64,000 bases of DNA, from assembly GCA_034509425.1 (NCBI GenBank), contig JAVTVJ010001136.1, positions 1-64,000 of the forward strand, written 5' to 3'. The DNA comes from Eopsaltria australis (lineage: Eukaryota; Chordata; Aves; Passeriformes; Petroicidae). The notes beneath the pieces were generated by a model that worked only from the letters and a program-made list of their open reading frames with translations, searched no databases and was not told the origin of the DNA. Shown one piece after another: positions 10,370 through 25,300 of the stretch; position 1 is the stretch's first letter, and every line of letters begins with the position of its first letter. A program made the position numbers and the translations under genes.

Positions 10370-13300
10370 CTCATATCACATGAGATATATATATATATAT
10401 GTGTGTACATATATACACACACACGCACACATATATGCATGTGTGTTACACAAACCAGCATATCCTGGGCTCTTCCCCACAATGTGGGCAGCACGTGTGT
10501 GAGAGGATTCTGTCCCTCTGCTCTACTTGGGTGAGACCCCACTGGTAGAACTGTCTCCAGGCCCAGGGACCTCAGCACAAGAACGGTGTGGGGCTGCTGT
10601 AGTGAGTCCAGAGGAAGCTCCAGAGATGGTGTGAGAGCTGGTATAGCAGAGCATCTCACCCTCTCCCAAGAGCTTATCTGTTGTTAGTTAGCCAGTCAGA
10701 TAATTCAAACAGGACAAGCTGTGTTGTTGTGATGTTTTTTTGGGCCATGGAGTTAACACTGGTCTGATACTTCCGAACTGCCAATAGATACCTTACTGTT
10801 GAAGTGAGATCTGACAAGATAAGCTGGGTTTTGACTGACTGATAGCCATTTACTTTACAACTATAAAAGCCATCCCAAACTTTCACAAAGCAGAAATCTG
10901 TTATAGATTTTTCTGGAAATGTGTGGAGTTTCTCCCGTGAGCAGGGACATCTGCTTCGCGGTTACTTCCCAGGGGCTGAGTGAAGCAATCTCTGTATGTT
11001 ATTGTCATTTTGGTGGTAAATTACATTTGACTCCTAATCAATACTATTTCTTTTGCCAGTTTTAATATAGATACCTTGATATGGTGCACTGTTTTATAGT
11101 TTACTGTTATCTACTAGTAGTTCTTTAATTTTAAACTGTGTAGTGAGTAATTCTGATTAAGATCTTTTGTCCGTTATCACTTTTCTGTTTAATAAATAAT
11201 TAATTTTTGAAAGTAGATCTGATCTGCTGTCATCAGAACTGTGAGCCAGAGCGATTCCTTAAATTTAAAATGTTGCCAAAATTTGAGGCTAAGGCAGGGC
11301 TTCTCTGAAGCTTCCTCTTGTCTCGTGGCAGCCGGTGCCCCCTCTGCTCTGGAGACAGGCTGGGAGAGTGGGTTTATTCAGCCCAGAAAAGAGAATGCTC
11401 TGGGCAGACCTTCTCGTTGCCTTTCAGTACTTAAAGAAGGCTTGTGAAAAAGAGGGGGAGTGACTTTTTACCAAAGCCAATAGTGATAGGACAACGGGCA
11501 ATGGTTTGAAGTTGACAGATGGTGAATTTGGATTGGACATAAGGAAGAAATTCTTCCCTGTGAGGGTGGGGAGGCCCTGGCACAGGCTGCCTGGAGAAGC
11601 TGTGGCTGCCTGTCAGAAACTGAAATATTATGGTTTTGACTTAAACATTTTCATGAAGGACTTTCAGTGTTACAAAAGCTGCAAGGAATACCACCACACC
11701 CTGCATGGGCCTTCGCAGTGAGTCCCTGGACCCTTCGATGGTGAAGATAAGATAAAACTCAGGGCTGGGGACATTTACAGAGCTTAGCACCTTTGGGGAG
11801 GAGATGACAGCCCCGAGGCTATCAGCTGCCAGGCTGCACAGACCCTCGCACCAAAGGGTGGGGGGAGAGAGGCTTCGGGTGTGTGTTGGGAAAGCCCCTG
11901 GTTAGAGGCAGTGAACCCCCATCGTCTGATGTGCAGACTAGCCCAGCTGAGGGGCCCTTCTCCCGGGGGGAAACTTATCCACAGCAGAAGAAGGGGTGTC
12001 ATGGCCCATCAGAGAGCCCCCCAAACGGGTCCCCGGACCCTTCACCAGAGCCCCAGAGATGATACAACAGACCCTCCGCGTTGCAAGAAACAGTGTCAAA
12101 CTGGCCCCTTCGAGGGAGACATGTGGGTGTTCCCACCTGGCCCAAAGCGTACATTAACCCACAGGATTTTATACTCTTCGGTGTGTGGCCTGGTCACCAC
12201 CCAGGAGACCAGATGTAGGGGAGCAACAAGATGTTGGGACCCTCGGATGGGTGATATGCTTCCACCTAATCCTTGTCACTCCCTGTCCCCCACCCCCCAC
12301 TCACACCTCTTTTTCTATCTCTTCCTCTCTTTCTTTGCTCTTTCTTTTTCTCGGCCTCTTTTGGCATCAACATCTAACTTTGTTTGGTTTTAATCTTGTT
12401 TTTGGGAATATTTTGAACCTTCTAAGTTCTTTCTGGTTTGTACACAGAGACTTAGTTTTCTTTGCTTTTCTGGGTTTAAACTGGATCACAACACTGCCCC
12501 ATCCCTGGAAGCGTTCGAGGCCAGATTGCAGAGGGCTTGGAGCAGCCTGGGGTAGTTACAGGTGTCTCTGCCCATGGCAGGGGGCTTGAACTGCATCGTC
12601 TTTGAAGGTCCCCCCCAATTCAAACCATCCTATGATATGTAATTTACAACTTTATACATCACAGCAAGAGCATCAGAAAGATGCAAGCAATTCCCTAATG
12701 TCAGTTTTGTGTGAAAATTGAGCTGTGCGAGTGTTTTGGAGTGAATTGGGCTAAAAAGGGTATATAAATGGGAAATTGCTCTTTTGCGGTGCAGCTGTCT
12801 GTAAAGGACTTGCAGAGCTTGGGGTTTTACGTATTTTTCAGGCAGACGTGAAATTTTCAGGGCATGTACTGATCTCATGGAAGTTCTTATTTACCCCCAC
12901 CCAAATGAGAGATTTCTGGAGCCTGGCCTTTCTAACACCTTTGTGTCTCAAGTCTCAGGAATCAGCCTGTTCACAGAGTTCTTTCTTGTTAAGCTTCTGT
13001 CCAAAGTCGCCAAAAATTGACTCGTTTCATGCAGATGTTTTTTGTTGTGTTTTTGGGGGTCTTCTGTGTTTCTTGTGGGTTTTTTTAAATTATTGTTTTT
13101 AATAATTGTGGTTTTGGGGGTCTTATGTGTTTTTTGTGGTTTTTCTTTCAATTGCCTCAGCAAAATTCTGGAAGAAAGGGTTTGGACCCATCTTTTTCTA
13201 TACTGGCAATGAAGGGGACATCTGGACTTTTGCTCAGAACTCTGACTTCATATTTGAATTAGCAGAGGAACAGCAAGCACTTATCATTTTTGCTGAGCAT

Positions 13301-16300
13301 GTGAGTATTTTAGTCATTATGCATCCTTTACAGTCCTGTTCTGTTCAGTGTTACCAAGTTCAGCTTTCTGCAGGTCTGCAGTACTGCTACCATTTCTTGC
13401 CATGAAGCTGAGTCAGACCTGCTATAAGCTTTTTCCTCACAACAGCCAGATCTTCTTTACTTAAACATGGCTTTTATGTAATTTTTTACTGTGCCTCCTG
13501 GCACTCCAGGATACAGGCTGCTGCTTCAGTACTGCCTATGCCACAAATGATTTGCTTTTGTAAGTAGTTTCTACAGGCCCTAAACTCCATGTTGGAGTAG
13601 AGAGATACTTTGGGTAATATTTAACCTCTCTACCCTGCAACGTCCCAAACCAACCTTTCCCACACTACTCTATTAAATCTACTATCTGTCATCTTAGGCA
13701 TTAAGAGATTATCCTGTTCCCTTTTGTAGTTGGGGACCTCAGGAGAGATACACATGCTGAGAACCTAGTTGGTACCCAGTGAAGCAGCTTGTCACGTACT
13801 GGCCATCTGCTCCGTGATCTGTCCTGAAGATGTCTGTGTATCAGGTGCAGGAGACAAGGCACTTCCTCAGTTATGGTCAAGTCAGAGGACACCTCATGCT
13901 CTATTATCTTTTCCTATTAGTGCACATTTAGAACCCAGCTCTATTGATGGAAGCAGAGAAGACCTGGACCAGCATTGCCAAAGTGTGTCTCTTTCCTTTC
14001 AGAGGTACTATGGGAAGTCTCTTCCCTTTGGACTTGAGTCAACACAGCTGAAGAAGACTGCTCTGCTCACCGTGGAACAAGCCCTTGCTGACTATGCAGT
14101 ACTCATTACTGAGCTTAAGCAGCATTTTGGTGCTGCAGACTGCCCTGTCATCGCTTTTGGAGGCAGGTAAGGGTTATATGATCTCCTTCCCTTCTCTGCA
14201 TCCTTTCCCAGCCAAAGTTACACTGCCGTAGATCTCTTCAGCTCTCAAGGAAGTTCTCAATGCAGAGCTTTTAGCTATCCTTTTGAGAGCAGAGGTGCCT
14301 ATGCCTCAGCTCCCATGAGTTCACCACCAGATCCCACTCTGCTTTCCCATCAGGAATTAGTCTCCATTTGTGGTTGCTTGGGAGAGGCACCCCTGACTGG
14401 ATATTTCTAAGCTTCTTCAATGTAGGAATCATCCAGAACTGCAGAAAAAAAATAGCTTGGAAAGGGTGAAGGGAAAATACCAGGCTTTCCAGTGATGAGC
14501 AATGGGATGGTGTGCCAAAACTTGAGGAAACAAGCACTGATGAGGTCCCTCAATCTGCTTCACGAGGTGTTTGCTACGATGAACCTCACCTGAAATGTTT
14601 CTACACTACTGCATGCAGCATGAGGAACAAACAAGCGGAGCTTTGGCCCAAGCCCAGAGATCTGGCACCATTAGCAAAAGTGAAGTCTGGTGGGATAAGT
14701 CCTGTGACTGGAGTGCCCTGTTGGATTGTTACAGGCTCTTCAGGAGGGATAGGGCAGAAGAGGGGGAGATGGCATTGTATGTAATGTCTGGAGCTCACCG
14801 TTGGCAATGGCACAGTTGAAAGACTTGGGGTAGGAATTAAGGGACAAATAAATGATGGAGATGTCACTGTGGGAGTCTGCTTTGGATCTCCCAGACGGGA
14901 CAATGACACCAACAAATTACTCTTTGAGGAACTAAGGGTGCTCTCAAGTCAATGTCCCTTGTCCTTATGGCAGACTTCAGCTTGCCGGAAATCAACTGGG
15001 AGGATCGCACAGGTGGTACAATCTAGGCCAGAAGATTCCCTGAAAAACCCAGATGACAACTTTATAGCTCAGTTCTTAAAGGAGCAGAATCGGAAAGATA
15101 CCGTTCTTATTCTACTGCTTGTCAACAGAGGGGATTTTGTGAGTGAAGTGGGGATTGGTGACTGTTTTGGCCACTGTGACCGTGAAGCCATCAAGTTTAA
15201 AATCTCTGTTGACGGGAGGAAAAGTGCCAGCAAAACCTCAACTCTGGCTACGAGGAGAGCAGACTTCAGGCTGCTTAGGGAGTTATTGAGTAAAGTCCCC
15301 TGAGGAAATGTTTCTATAGGTGATGGCGTCCATCAGTGTTGGTCACATTTTAAAGATCACCTGTTAGGGGCACAAGGGTAGCAATTCCCAAATGTTGGAA
15401 GTCAGGCGGGCAAGGCAGAAGGCCAGCTTGGCTGAACAGGGATCTTCTCTTGGAAATAAGGTGAAAAAGGAGGTTGTATGCCCAGTGGAAGCAAGGTCAG
15501 GTGACATGAGAAGAATACAGAGATACTGCTTCCCACTACAGGGAGAAAATTTATGTGATTAAAGTTAAATTGGAATCGAAGCTACCGAAATTGTGGAGAA
15601 CGATAAAAAGATTTCTTTAAATACATTAATGGTGAAAGGCAATGTAGAAATAACATTGGCCTATTCCAGGACGAGGATGGTCACCTCACAAACAGGGACA
15701 GAAACAAGGCAGAGGTGTTTATTGCATTCTTTGCCTCTGTCTTCACCATGATTGACAGACCAAAGGGGTCCCAGTGTCTTGAGCTGGAGGACCATGAATG
15801 CAAGAATCAACTCCCTGTTGACCCTGAACATGTGTGGGATCTGCTGTTCCATCTAGATCCCTACAAATCTACGAACCTGTTGGGATTCGTCCAAGAATCC
15901 TCAAAGAGCTGCTGTCATTGCAAAACCTGTCTGGATGATTTTTGAGCAGTCTTGGGAATCCAAAGAGGTCTGTCCTAGCTGACTGGAAGCTGGCGTACAT
16001 TGTCCCACTTTTCAAGAAGGGCGAGAAGGAAGATCCTGGAAACTACAAGTCTGTCAGTTTCACTTCAGTGCCGGTAAAATCTGGGAAGATCATGGCATAT
16101 ACTATTCTGGGAGGTATTGAAAAACTACTTGGAGGGCAATGCAGTCATTGGTCACAGCCAGCTTCAGGAGGGGAAAGTCCTGCATGTTGAACCTGATTTT
16201 TTTCTATGATGGGGTAACCCACCTGGTTGATCTAGGACAGCCAGTAAAGGTCATTATTTTGGACTTCAGCAAACCTTTGGATGCTGTCTCTCCCAAAGAT

Positions 16301-19300
16301 TTCTCTGGGAAAAAAGTCCAGCACGTAGCTGGATAACTGTGCTACGTGACGGGTGAGCAACTGGCTCACTGGTCGGCACATAGAGTTATAGTGTCTTGGG
16401 TAACACTAGGCTGGTGTCCAGTCACTCGTAGGATTCTGCAGGGCTCCATCCTCAGCCTTGTGCTCTACCACATCTTCGTTTATGACCTGGATGCAGGACT
16501 TGAAGGAATACTAAGTCAGTTTGCCAACAACACTAAACTAAGAAGAGCCATTGACTCGCTTGAAGGCAGGAAGGTCCATCAGAGAGACCTCAGTAAATCA
16601 GAGAGATGGGCAATCACCAACCCTGTGAAGTTTTCCAATGGCAGGTGCTGGGTTCTTCACCTAGAATGGGGCAACACTGGCTGTATGTATGGAGTGGGAA
16701 ACGAGAGGCTGGAGAGCAGCTGCGGGAAAGGACCTGGGGGTCCAGCAGCATATTGGATATGAGTCAATAGTGCCCTGGCAGCCAGGAGGGCCAGCTGTGT
16801 CCTAGGGGGCATCAGGCCCAGCATCGCTGGCTGGGTCAAGGTGGCGATTGTCCCACTGTGCTCTGCACTGGGGTGGCCTACCTTGTTTTGGGCACCGCAG
16901 TGTAAAAAAAGGCATTAAGCTATTAGAGAGTGTCCAAAGGAGGGCCATGAAGATGGGGAAGGGTCTGAAGGGGAGGCCTGATGAGGAGTGGCTAAGATCA
17001 ATTGGTTTGTTCAGCCTGGAGGAGACTGAGGGAAGACCTCACTGCCCTCTTCAATATCCTGTGGAGAGGTAGCACCGATTTCTTTGCTCATGACCAGTAA
17101 CAGGACTCAAGGAAACAGTATGGATCTGTGTCAAGGGAAGTTTAGATAGGATATCAAGCAAATGTTTTTCTCCCAGGCAGTGTTTGGGCATTGGAACAGC
17201 CTCCCCAGGGAAGTGGTCATACACCAAACCTGTTTTGAGTTCAAGAAGTGTTTGGACAACACTCCCAGGCACAGGGTGGTGTACTTGGAGTGTCCTGCAC
17301 AGAGCCAGGAGTTGGACTCGATGATCTTGATGGGTCTCTTTCAGCTCAGCATATGTTGTGATTCTATGAAAATGAGAAATTCCCCCTGCAGGATCGGAAC
17401 ATTTTACATTGGAAATACAGGAAACTAATAATTGGTAGAATATTCTTGGAAGGGTCACACAGTTTTTTATTAAACACCGCCTCTTTAACGGCATCCAGCC
17501 ATTTTCATGGTAGGCCTTTTCATAATTCTGCTCTGCTGCTCTTTGGTTCCTTGCAGCAGTCCTTTCTCAGAGTGCCCACTGTGCTGCAGCTGGGTGGATG
17601 TGATGTCCTTGTTTCTTGATGGATCCCCATTCTTGTAGTAGAGGGCTGCTTCTCTCCAGAAATCTTCCAGAAGTACAGGGCTTCGAATTCAGTTGCAGTG
17701 AGCTGAGAAGCATTTGACCTGATAGTTATCATTAAGCCTTCAGCTGCGGTATGGTGACTGAACTGCTGATGTCACGGGGGTTTATACTGTGACTGTCAAG
17801 ACAGTAGCTAGAGTAGAAGGGCCCAGAAGCTGTCCCAGGATAGGAAGATGAGAGAGGGATTCAGCAAAACCTCCTGGCTGGCTGCATGTTAGAAAGCAGC
17901 TCTGTGTGTGTAATTGAGGGCTCAGTCTGCAGCAGCCCTGAACACACTAAACCCAAATGAAGAACACTGAAATATGGCAGTGCTGGAGAAGCACAGCATT
18001 TCCCTGGGAGAGAAAAAACAGACCTCTTTTGGTACTTATAACTGTGCCAAAATAACCTGAAATTATTTGCAGCAGGTTTCAGGTAATGCCTGTCTCCAGG
18101 ATGAGGGCTAGAGAAATGCAAATTGCTTTACACATGAGTGATGTGGGAAAGATATTTACTGAACCACTTGATGTGGTGAGGAGGGAGATTGAGTGCTCTT
18201 AAGCTTGGACTTAGACCAGGTTTAACCTATGTTTTGGGGATGTCATTTGCCATCCCCAGTGGCCTCAGAGGAACTTCACAACCATTAGCAAATTAATGAC
18301 TTGTGTCATCTGGGGTCTGTTTAGCAGCCCTTGATCCATGTGTGGCCTTGGCCCTGAAGCTACCAGGGTAGCTTTGACTATTCTTGTGGCATTCGTTAGC
18401 TTTCCCCCTTCCTTGTATCTGTGCTGATCAACTATGCAGCTGTTATTTGCGGTGCTCAGGGAGGATAGTCTCCACTTTCCAGGAGCTGAGAGGGCTGCCT
18501 GTTCTGCTGTGTTCAGGGACACCCTTTGACAAAAGCCTGGCAAAGTTCTGACTAGTTCTAACTAGTTCTTGTCATTCTGTATGTAAAATGTACAGTGTGT
18601 CTTCTCTTTGAACAGTGAGCACTTCACTCAAACCCTGCTTTGCTTTGCTGTGAAGCTGTCAGGACATGCTCAGGATGGTGCAAAGTTAAATTTTGAGGCA
18701 GGATTTACATTTGTCTTCAGAAGCAAACTGAGTTGCTGTGTTCCCACCAGAGCCAGTGTGAGCATTTGGGGAAAGGCTGGTAAGAGCACAGTGTGCTGCT
18801 CATTGGCCATAACTGGATCAACACGAGGGTGAGGCACAAAGTATCACAGATATCCGTGAGCATCATGCATATCACGAAGCATGTGTGAAAACATGAGGCA
18901 TCACACATATTCGTGAGCTTCTCGTTACCTTGGGTTAGGTGAGCCTGTAAATGTTGGCCTGAACTTCTGAGTTATTACAGTGTAAGTTGTCTGTTAAAGG
19001 CAGTAACTCTTGTCTCTCCTTGGTAGCTATGGAGGAATGCTGAGTGCTTACCTGCGGATGAAATACCCAAATGTTGTGACCGGAGCATTAGCCGCCAGTG
19101 CTCCTCTACTGTCTGTGGCTGGGCTTGGAGACCCCACCCAGTTCTTCAGAGATGTCACAGCAGTAAGTAATATTTCTTTTCAGAAGCAGTGTTTTCTTCC
19201 TTTAGGAATGCTGTTTCATTTTTCTTTTCCAGATGTTTAAATAGATATCTGTCTTTACAGCATCACTGCTAAGTAGGGAGGGCAATTAAATGGCAACCTG

Positions 19301-22300
19301 TAAGGAAAAACAGTAGCTGCAGGATGGCTGAGCACTGCCTTAGCTGGGGCAGCTCAAGGTTCGAAGATGCTGCTCCAAGCAGCACAACTCTTAGTAGCAC
19401 TAAGAATTCACTTTCTCATTTCTAGTGGCTTGACCGTACTACAGCCTGAAATTTTTCCTTTGTGCCTGGCTGAACCCCCTTTGGATAATTTATTATTCAA
19501 ATCTTCTCCCAAAATGCTGTATTGGTATCGATGATTCTCAGCATCTCCTTAGTCCAAAGTGATTGCATTTCAGTGAAAGGCTTGAAAATCTTCATTTCAT
19601 AATTAAAAATGTGCACGGTGTCCCGGGATCACTCAAACTAAAATTTAAATGTGTCTTTTGCAGTTTAAGGTCGTGAAGAGTTGCTGTGAGAACTGACTTA
19701 CATTTATCTTATAAGAAAAGAAATGTACTACCTGGTTGTACTGAAATCTTGTGATGGTGTCTGTTCTCCCTCTTTTTTGACGTGAATTTCTAGATCTGGA
19801 TGACACAGATGGCTTTGTACGAACCACCTTTGCTGTCCCTCAGTTGGGGCTGAGGTCTGTGCCTGGTGCAGGAGCCAATGAGCATGCAGAGCTGAGACCT
19901 TTCATGCTCTTCTGCCCAGAATTAGTGCTAGGCTATAGTTGATTAAGCTGGCACCTCTCTTTGGGGAGTTTGCAGGCTTTTACACAAGTTACAATGAAGA
20001 AGTTACACAAACAACAAAGAACTTGTTCCCTGGTCAGCTTGCTCAATGGTTTTCTGCACATGCTCCAGTCAGTGCCCAGTTCACTGTACCGGAGTGGTCT
20101 GACGTGAGCATGTGAGATGCCTCAGGGGTGATTTTTACCTTGCAGCTTAGTGTTAGGTTATCTTTGGGCCACCTTAGCATTCTTCCCCATCCCTCTCATC
20201 TGGAGGTGATTCATCTTCGTTGACATATTCTTGTCATTGTTGTGTTACTTTGCTGTTATTCTCCACTTCAAAGACTGCACCTGTGTATGTAACTTCTGGT
20301 CTCTTTGTTCTTATATACATGAAGGACTTGTTTCTGTGCAGAGACTTACACAACAGATAGCTTTATCAGAAAGTATAAAGAGGAGACTGTTATATGAAAA
20401 TAAACACATTTGAAACTCCTAAGTGCATAGAAGAACAATAGACATCTTGTCTTAGAGTTACACATTTTAAAACAAAAAATGTAATACCATTTTGTGCGGA
20501 AAAATTCAGAGTGTGAGAGGTTTATGGTCATAAAGGAGACAGAGGAGTCCTGTAATTTTATTACAATAAAGGGAGAGGCCATGGGGTATTTCCCATGGAG
20601 CCTTTCATATGGTTGGGGGATGCAGCCCCCTTTTTATCCTAATTTCCCAGACCCTCTTCCTTTCCCTGATGGCTGAGGTACTTGGAAGGAACAGACTTCC
20701 CCAATCCCCTATTCTATGTCTTCCTTTGCTGTGCACCCCTCCTGTTTTGTTTTTTTTCCTTTTATATAGGAAAACGCTGTTCATACTTCTATTAAGCCTT
20801 TGTTCTTTTTCTCTAAGTTCATGAATTTAACATGGTCTTGGCTGAGCAATGGTTCATTGACGCGGTGTGCCGTGGAAGCGGACTTCAACAGTTCATGTCA
20901 ATTAGTAACATTTTCTAGAACTGATAGGGAAGTAATAGAAGAAACTATCTGTAAGTCCCTGGCCCTATCTACAAGCAGATTCACAGTGTGTTTGTAAAGA
21001 CTCATTCATCTTATTCCTTTCAATTTAGTCAGCTAACAGGCCCTGCAGTGGGAATTGTTCCCTGGCTGAAGCTAACTTCCTTTCAGCAGCCCCGTCTTGC
21101 TTCAGCTGTGAATGTGCTGTGAGTCATTACACATCCTCGAACTTAGGGCTTTAAGCTTTTCAGGTGGAAAAACTTTCCAACTAATTTAAAAATCTGTTTT
21201 CTCTGCAGCAGTAAGCCAAGCTCTGGGCTGAGCTCTTAAGCAAGCAGTATATGGTTTCAAAGTACTCCCTTCCACCTTCATTGCTGATTTGCAATTTATG
21301 CATCTGAAATCTGAATTGTTCTTCCTGAGAACACCTGTGAGAGCTGTTAATCCCAATAAAGGCACATGGAACGGCTGCAATTCCTCCTGCCTCTGCTAAG
21401 CCGAACTGTTTCTAGTCTGTAAGGGTCTGGGGGTGAGCTTAAAAAGGTCCTCGTGCCATGCAGTGCTTGGCAGCAGCCCAGCAGTGCCTAGAGGAGAGCT
21501 CAGCGATCAGAGCAGACTTGCTCCTCTGTCCCAGGCCAAACTATCCCCATACTCCAGTTAGAGCCATTAGTAGGTGAAGATCAATAGTCACAGCCAGAAG
21601 GATATTTGGAACTCTTAAAGGGATGCCCAGGTAAACTGTGGAAAACCCCACAATGATTTCTTTAAACATAATTATCAGACAGAGGCAGAATTAGGAAGGT
21701 CCCAAATCTGTTTTTCAGTTGAGGCTGGGTCTTTGTAAGAAAAATGCCTAGCTAGTGATTTGTGGTTACTTAACTTGCTCTAGCAGGATAAAGAGACTTC
21801 AGAAGAGCCCTAATAATTCTTCTTGTTACAAAACACTGGCTCCCAGCACATCTAAATCTGCCTTACAGCTTGAGAGAGGAAAAAGGATTTGAGTTCCCAG
21901 GGCCTTCAGTCACAGAAACAACTTGATGCACCGTAACCACAGCTCTTCAGACCTAACTTAAAGTGCTTTTTCAGCATCAGTAATGGTTTGCCCAAGAAAA
22001 AGGACATGGTCATTTGGAAGGCCACTAGCAGGCTGAAGAAGAAAAGCAAATCTTGGTCTTGTCCTCCTAATGAGTGACTGAGTTCTCCCATGGCTCCTTC
22101 TCACAGACAAAGTGCTGTTTCAAGGACTCTGCTCTGTGTTTAAAAACAATAAAACACTTACGGCCCTTGCAGCCTGCCCTCTTCTCTGATGCATGCTTCA
22201 TATTCTCCTGCTGCTTCATGTTCAGCCTGATGCTCCACAAAGGGCAGTGTGTTCTGTCTGACGGCTCATCCCAGCCAGGCCTGGTGACACAGCTGCTGCT

Positions 22301-25300
22301 TGGCCTGAGGTGTGCAGAGTGTTGGCTTCTGTAGAGACGTGCTGACTCTCTGAAGGACAAAGCAGAAACACTGGTGTCACTGCTCCTGGAAATGCAGATG
22401 AGGTGCAGACCAAGCAGGCCAGTAACCCCTGTCGTCTTCTGGTCCTTCTGGAAGTTCTTTCCATTGCAGCCCCTTCAAGTATCTTCTCTGGGAAAATGTC
22501 ATATCTTTTCTGTCCCTTCAGGATTTTCAGAAGTCCAGCCTAGGCTGTGTCACAGCTGTCCGTAAAGCCTTCCAGCAGATCAAGGACCTGTGCCTGAGTG
22601 GAGGTAAGAAGGGAGCCCTGCAGATGGCTCCCAAGGGCAGCCAGCATTCCCAGCCACAGGGGAAAAAGTTGATACAGCCTTACCTCAGCTACTTGTTCAG
22701 ATAAATCAGTGCAGATGCCTACATGGCTTCCTCTTTCTGCTTGCAAAATTGATTTTTTTTTTTTATTAACAGTTTCTGTTAGCATTAAAATTGGTAACCA
22801 ACACCAACACATAAGTAGCTCTGTGGAACTTTGCACAGTGTTAATGAAACCATTTTTTCTGTACCAAAGTGCAAAACCACTTGCAGGTGAAAACCACTTG
22901 CGTAGTATTTTATGCATGTTCCACCAGATACTTGTCCTCAATATTCACACCATGAAGAGCTGTTCTGGTGGGTATGACAGCTGTGTGGCTCAGCTCACTG
23001 GACAGATCTGAAAAATATGTGGAGGGCAGTCTAGATCCTGAAACAATCATCCAAGTCCCTTCCATGTCCAGTCTTGGACAGCCAGGACAGACTAATGAAG
23101 ACCTCTGCAGTGGCTCCTAAGTAGGTTGGACCTGATGCCATAGGCTGATGCAGCATCTCCTGGAAGCTGTGTGTGGTGTTGGGACAGATGTGGTGACTTC
23201 TGGGTCTGTCTTGAGCCTTGGTCTGTGATGCTGTGTGTCAGGAGCCATGTGCCTCCCAGCTGCTGCTGCTGCTAGTTCTAGAACTGCCAGAGGAGCCCAG
23301 GGATCAAAATGCCATTTTAGCTTTGGATCACAACAGGAAGGATGTTACTGTTAACTAGTCAAGCTCTTCCAGCTCTGCCTGGAGCTGTGCTTCCTGCAGC
23401 TGGTGGTAAAGTGGTCGTATTTAAGGCTTAGGCCCGCAAGTGTGTATCCAAAGTGAGGTCCCAAGCCGTGGGTTTCCAAGCAAAAGCTGCTGTGCTCTAG
23501 TGATCAGCTGTAGAGCAGGATGGGGACAGGAATTGTGACCCCAAAATATGGAGGACGGAAACGAAGGGAGCAGCTTTGGACAGCAGAAAAGCAAAGGAGT
23601 ATGGGTACATCTTGAAGGAATGTCTTCAAAGATGAATTTCCTGACTCTAGCTGACCTCTGCATCCCACTGATGTTTGAAGGCATGTCTTGAGAGTCCTTT
23701 GTGAGAACTGTTCTCATCTGGCAGTTCTTACTGCAGATGCACCCTCCTCCCAAGGAGCTTATTTTTTTCTTTGTTTTTTTTATTGAGGGGGTTGTGGTTT
23801 TTTTTTGGGGTTGGGTTTTTTAATTTTCTTTTTAAAACATTTATTTTTGTTGTTTTTTTCCCCCTTATTAGTTTTTCCAGCTTTTCAATCTCACTGGGTC
23901 CTATATGCTGTACCTTGCTCTCCTGCATGGGAGCTTGCCTGGGGAGCCTGCATTGTGGGACACAGCAGCCCTGCCAGGGAAGGGGCCTGCAGGTATGAGC
24001 AGGAGCAGCCATCAGGGCACTGGCAAGGACAGGCTGTACCAAGCTGTTCTGCTCACTGTTTCAGCTGGGATGAGTTCTGTCCCAGCAGGTGCTGATTCCT
24101 CCGGGCTCCCCAGGAAGGTATCAGTGGCTCCATGAGGGGCAGAGCATGGGCTGTGGGCTACATGAAGTTGTGACACTGCTCAGGGAGGCTGTGCCTGGAC
24201 ATTCTGCTCATGTGTGTAAATTTAGATGTAATGTGTCCTTTCCACTAAAAGCTTCATCTTACATTGCAGGATCTTGTTACTCCTGAGTGAAACAAGATCC
24301 TGAAGCTTGGTGTTACTTTCCTCTGTTTAAGTTTGTGTCTTTTATTTTCCTTTCTTCTGCAGCCTACGATGAGATCAGCAGCAAAATGGCCACATGCAAT
24401 AAGATCTCTAACAAGGAGGATGTTTACCAGCTATTTGGATTTGCTAGAAATGCCTTCACCATGATGGCCATGATGGACTACCCATACAAAACCGACTTCA
24501 TGGGTCACCTCCCTGCCAATCCAGTGAAGGTGAGGACATTGCTGTGAGTGGGTGACAGGAGCTTAGGACGCTGTCAGGTGTGCACCGTTGGTGATGGTCA
24601 CAGGGTGGTAGCGGTGGATGTCGCAGCCCTTCCAGTCTGACAGTAAATCTACGCAATGGAAACTTCTCTGTGATGGTGATTGCTGCGAGATTTGCTGGAG
24701 TCCCTCCAACCCTGCTCTGCCTTTACCTTAGACACAAAGGCCTCTGCAAGCTTGTTGACTTCAGCTTTTAAATACTAAAAACTTGTAGCTTTAAAAAAAG
24801 AAAAAAGTCGTTTTGTTATAGCCCATCTCAACATGCTTTCAGAGATGTATTTTTCTTGGTGGGTAGGGATGGAGATGTAAAAATCGGGCTCTTTTTTAAG
24901 TATTGCCCAAGAAGCTGACATACCTCAGGTAAAATGTAGAAAAAATCCTGCTGCTATGCAGACTTTCAAGAGAATCAGAGATGGCAAAGTGTGGGAAAAG
25001 GGCTGAGTTCTCAGGGGTTTACAAAGATACCAGCTGCTTTTGAAAGGTACCAGCTTTGATCCCAGATCACCAGAGGCTGTTGCAATTCTTGGTGTCTTCC
25101 AGTGTGTTGTTAAGCCCATGGGACTTCATTTGCCTCTGGCTTTGTGGCATTTAGAGTTCTAGTCCTACCTGGAGAGCACTGTGCAAGCGGTCACACTGGC
25201 TCTGCTGCACTGGAACTCTTATACATGCTGCCTCTGGCTCCACTGGGCACCCAGTTTCCTTCTAGGATCTGTTTAATGACCTCTAAGATGGAAATAATTA

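Noticed and set aside
18830..18910. Short repeated words (ATCACAGATATCCGTGAGC-like) in DPP7 intron 4
   Set aside because: Only about two diverged copies of 20 bases; too little to call a repeat or regulatory element.
23728..24135. Frames of 75-104 codons in DPP7 intron 6
   Set aside because: They arise from a T-rich tract and neighbouring DNA, overlap on both strands, and have no homology or splice context.
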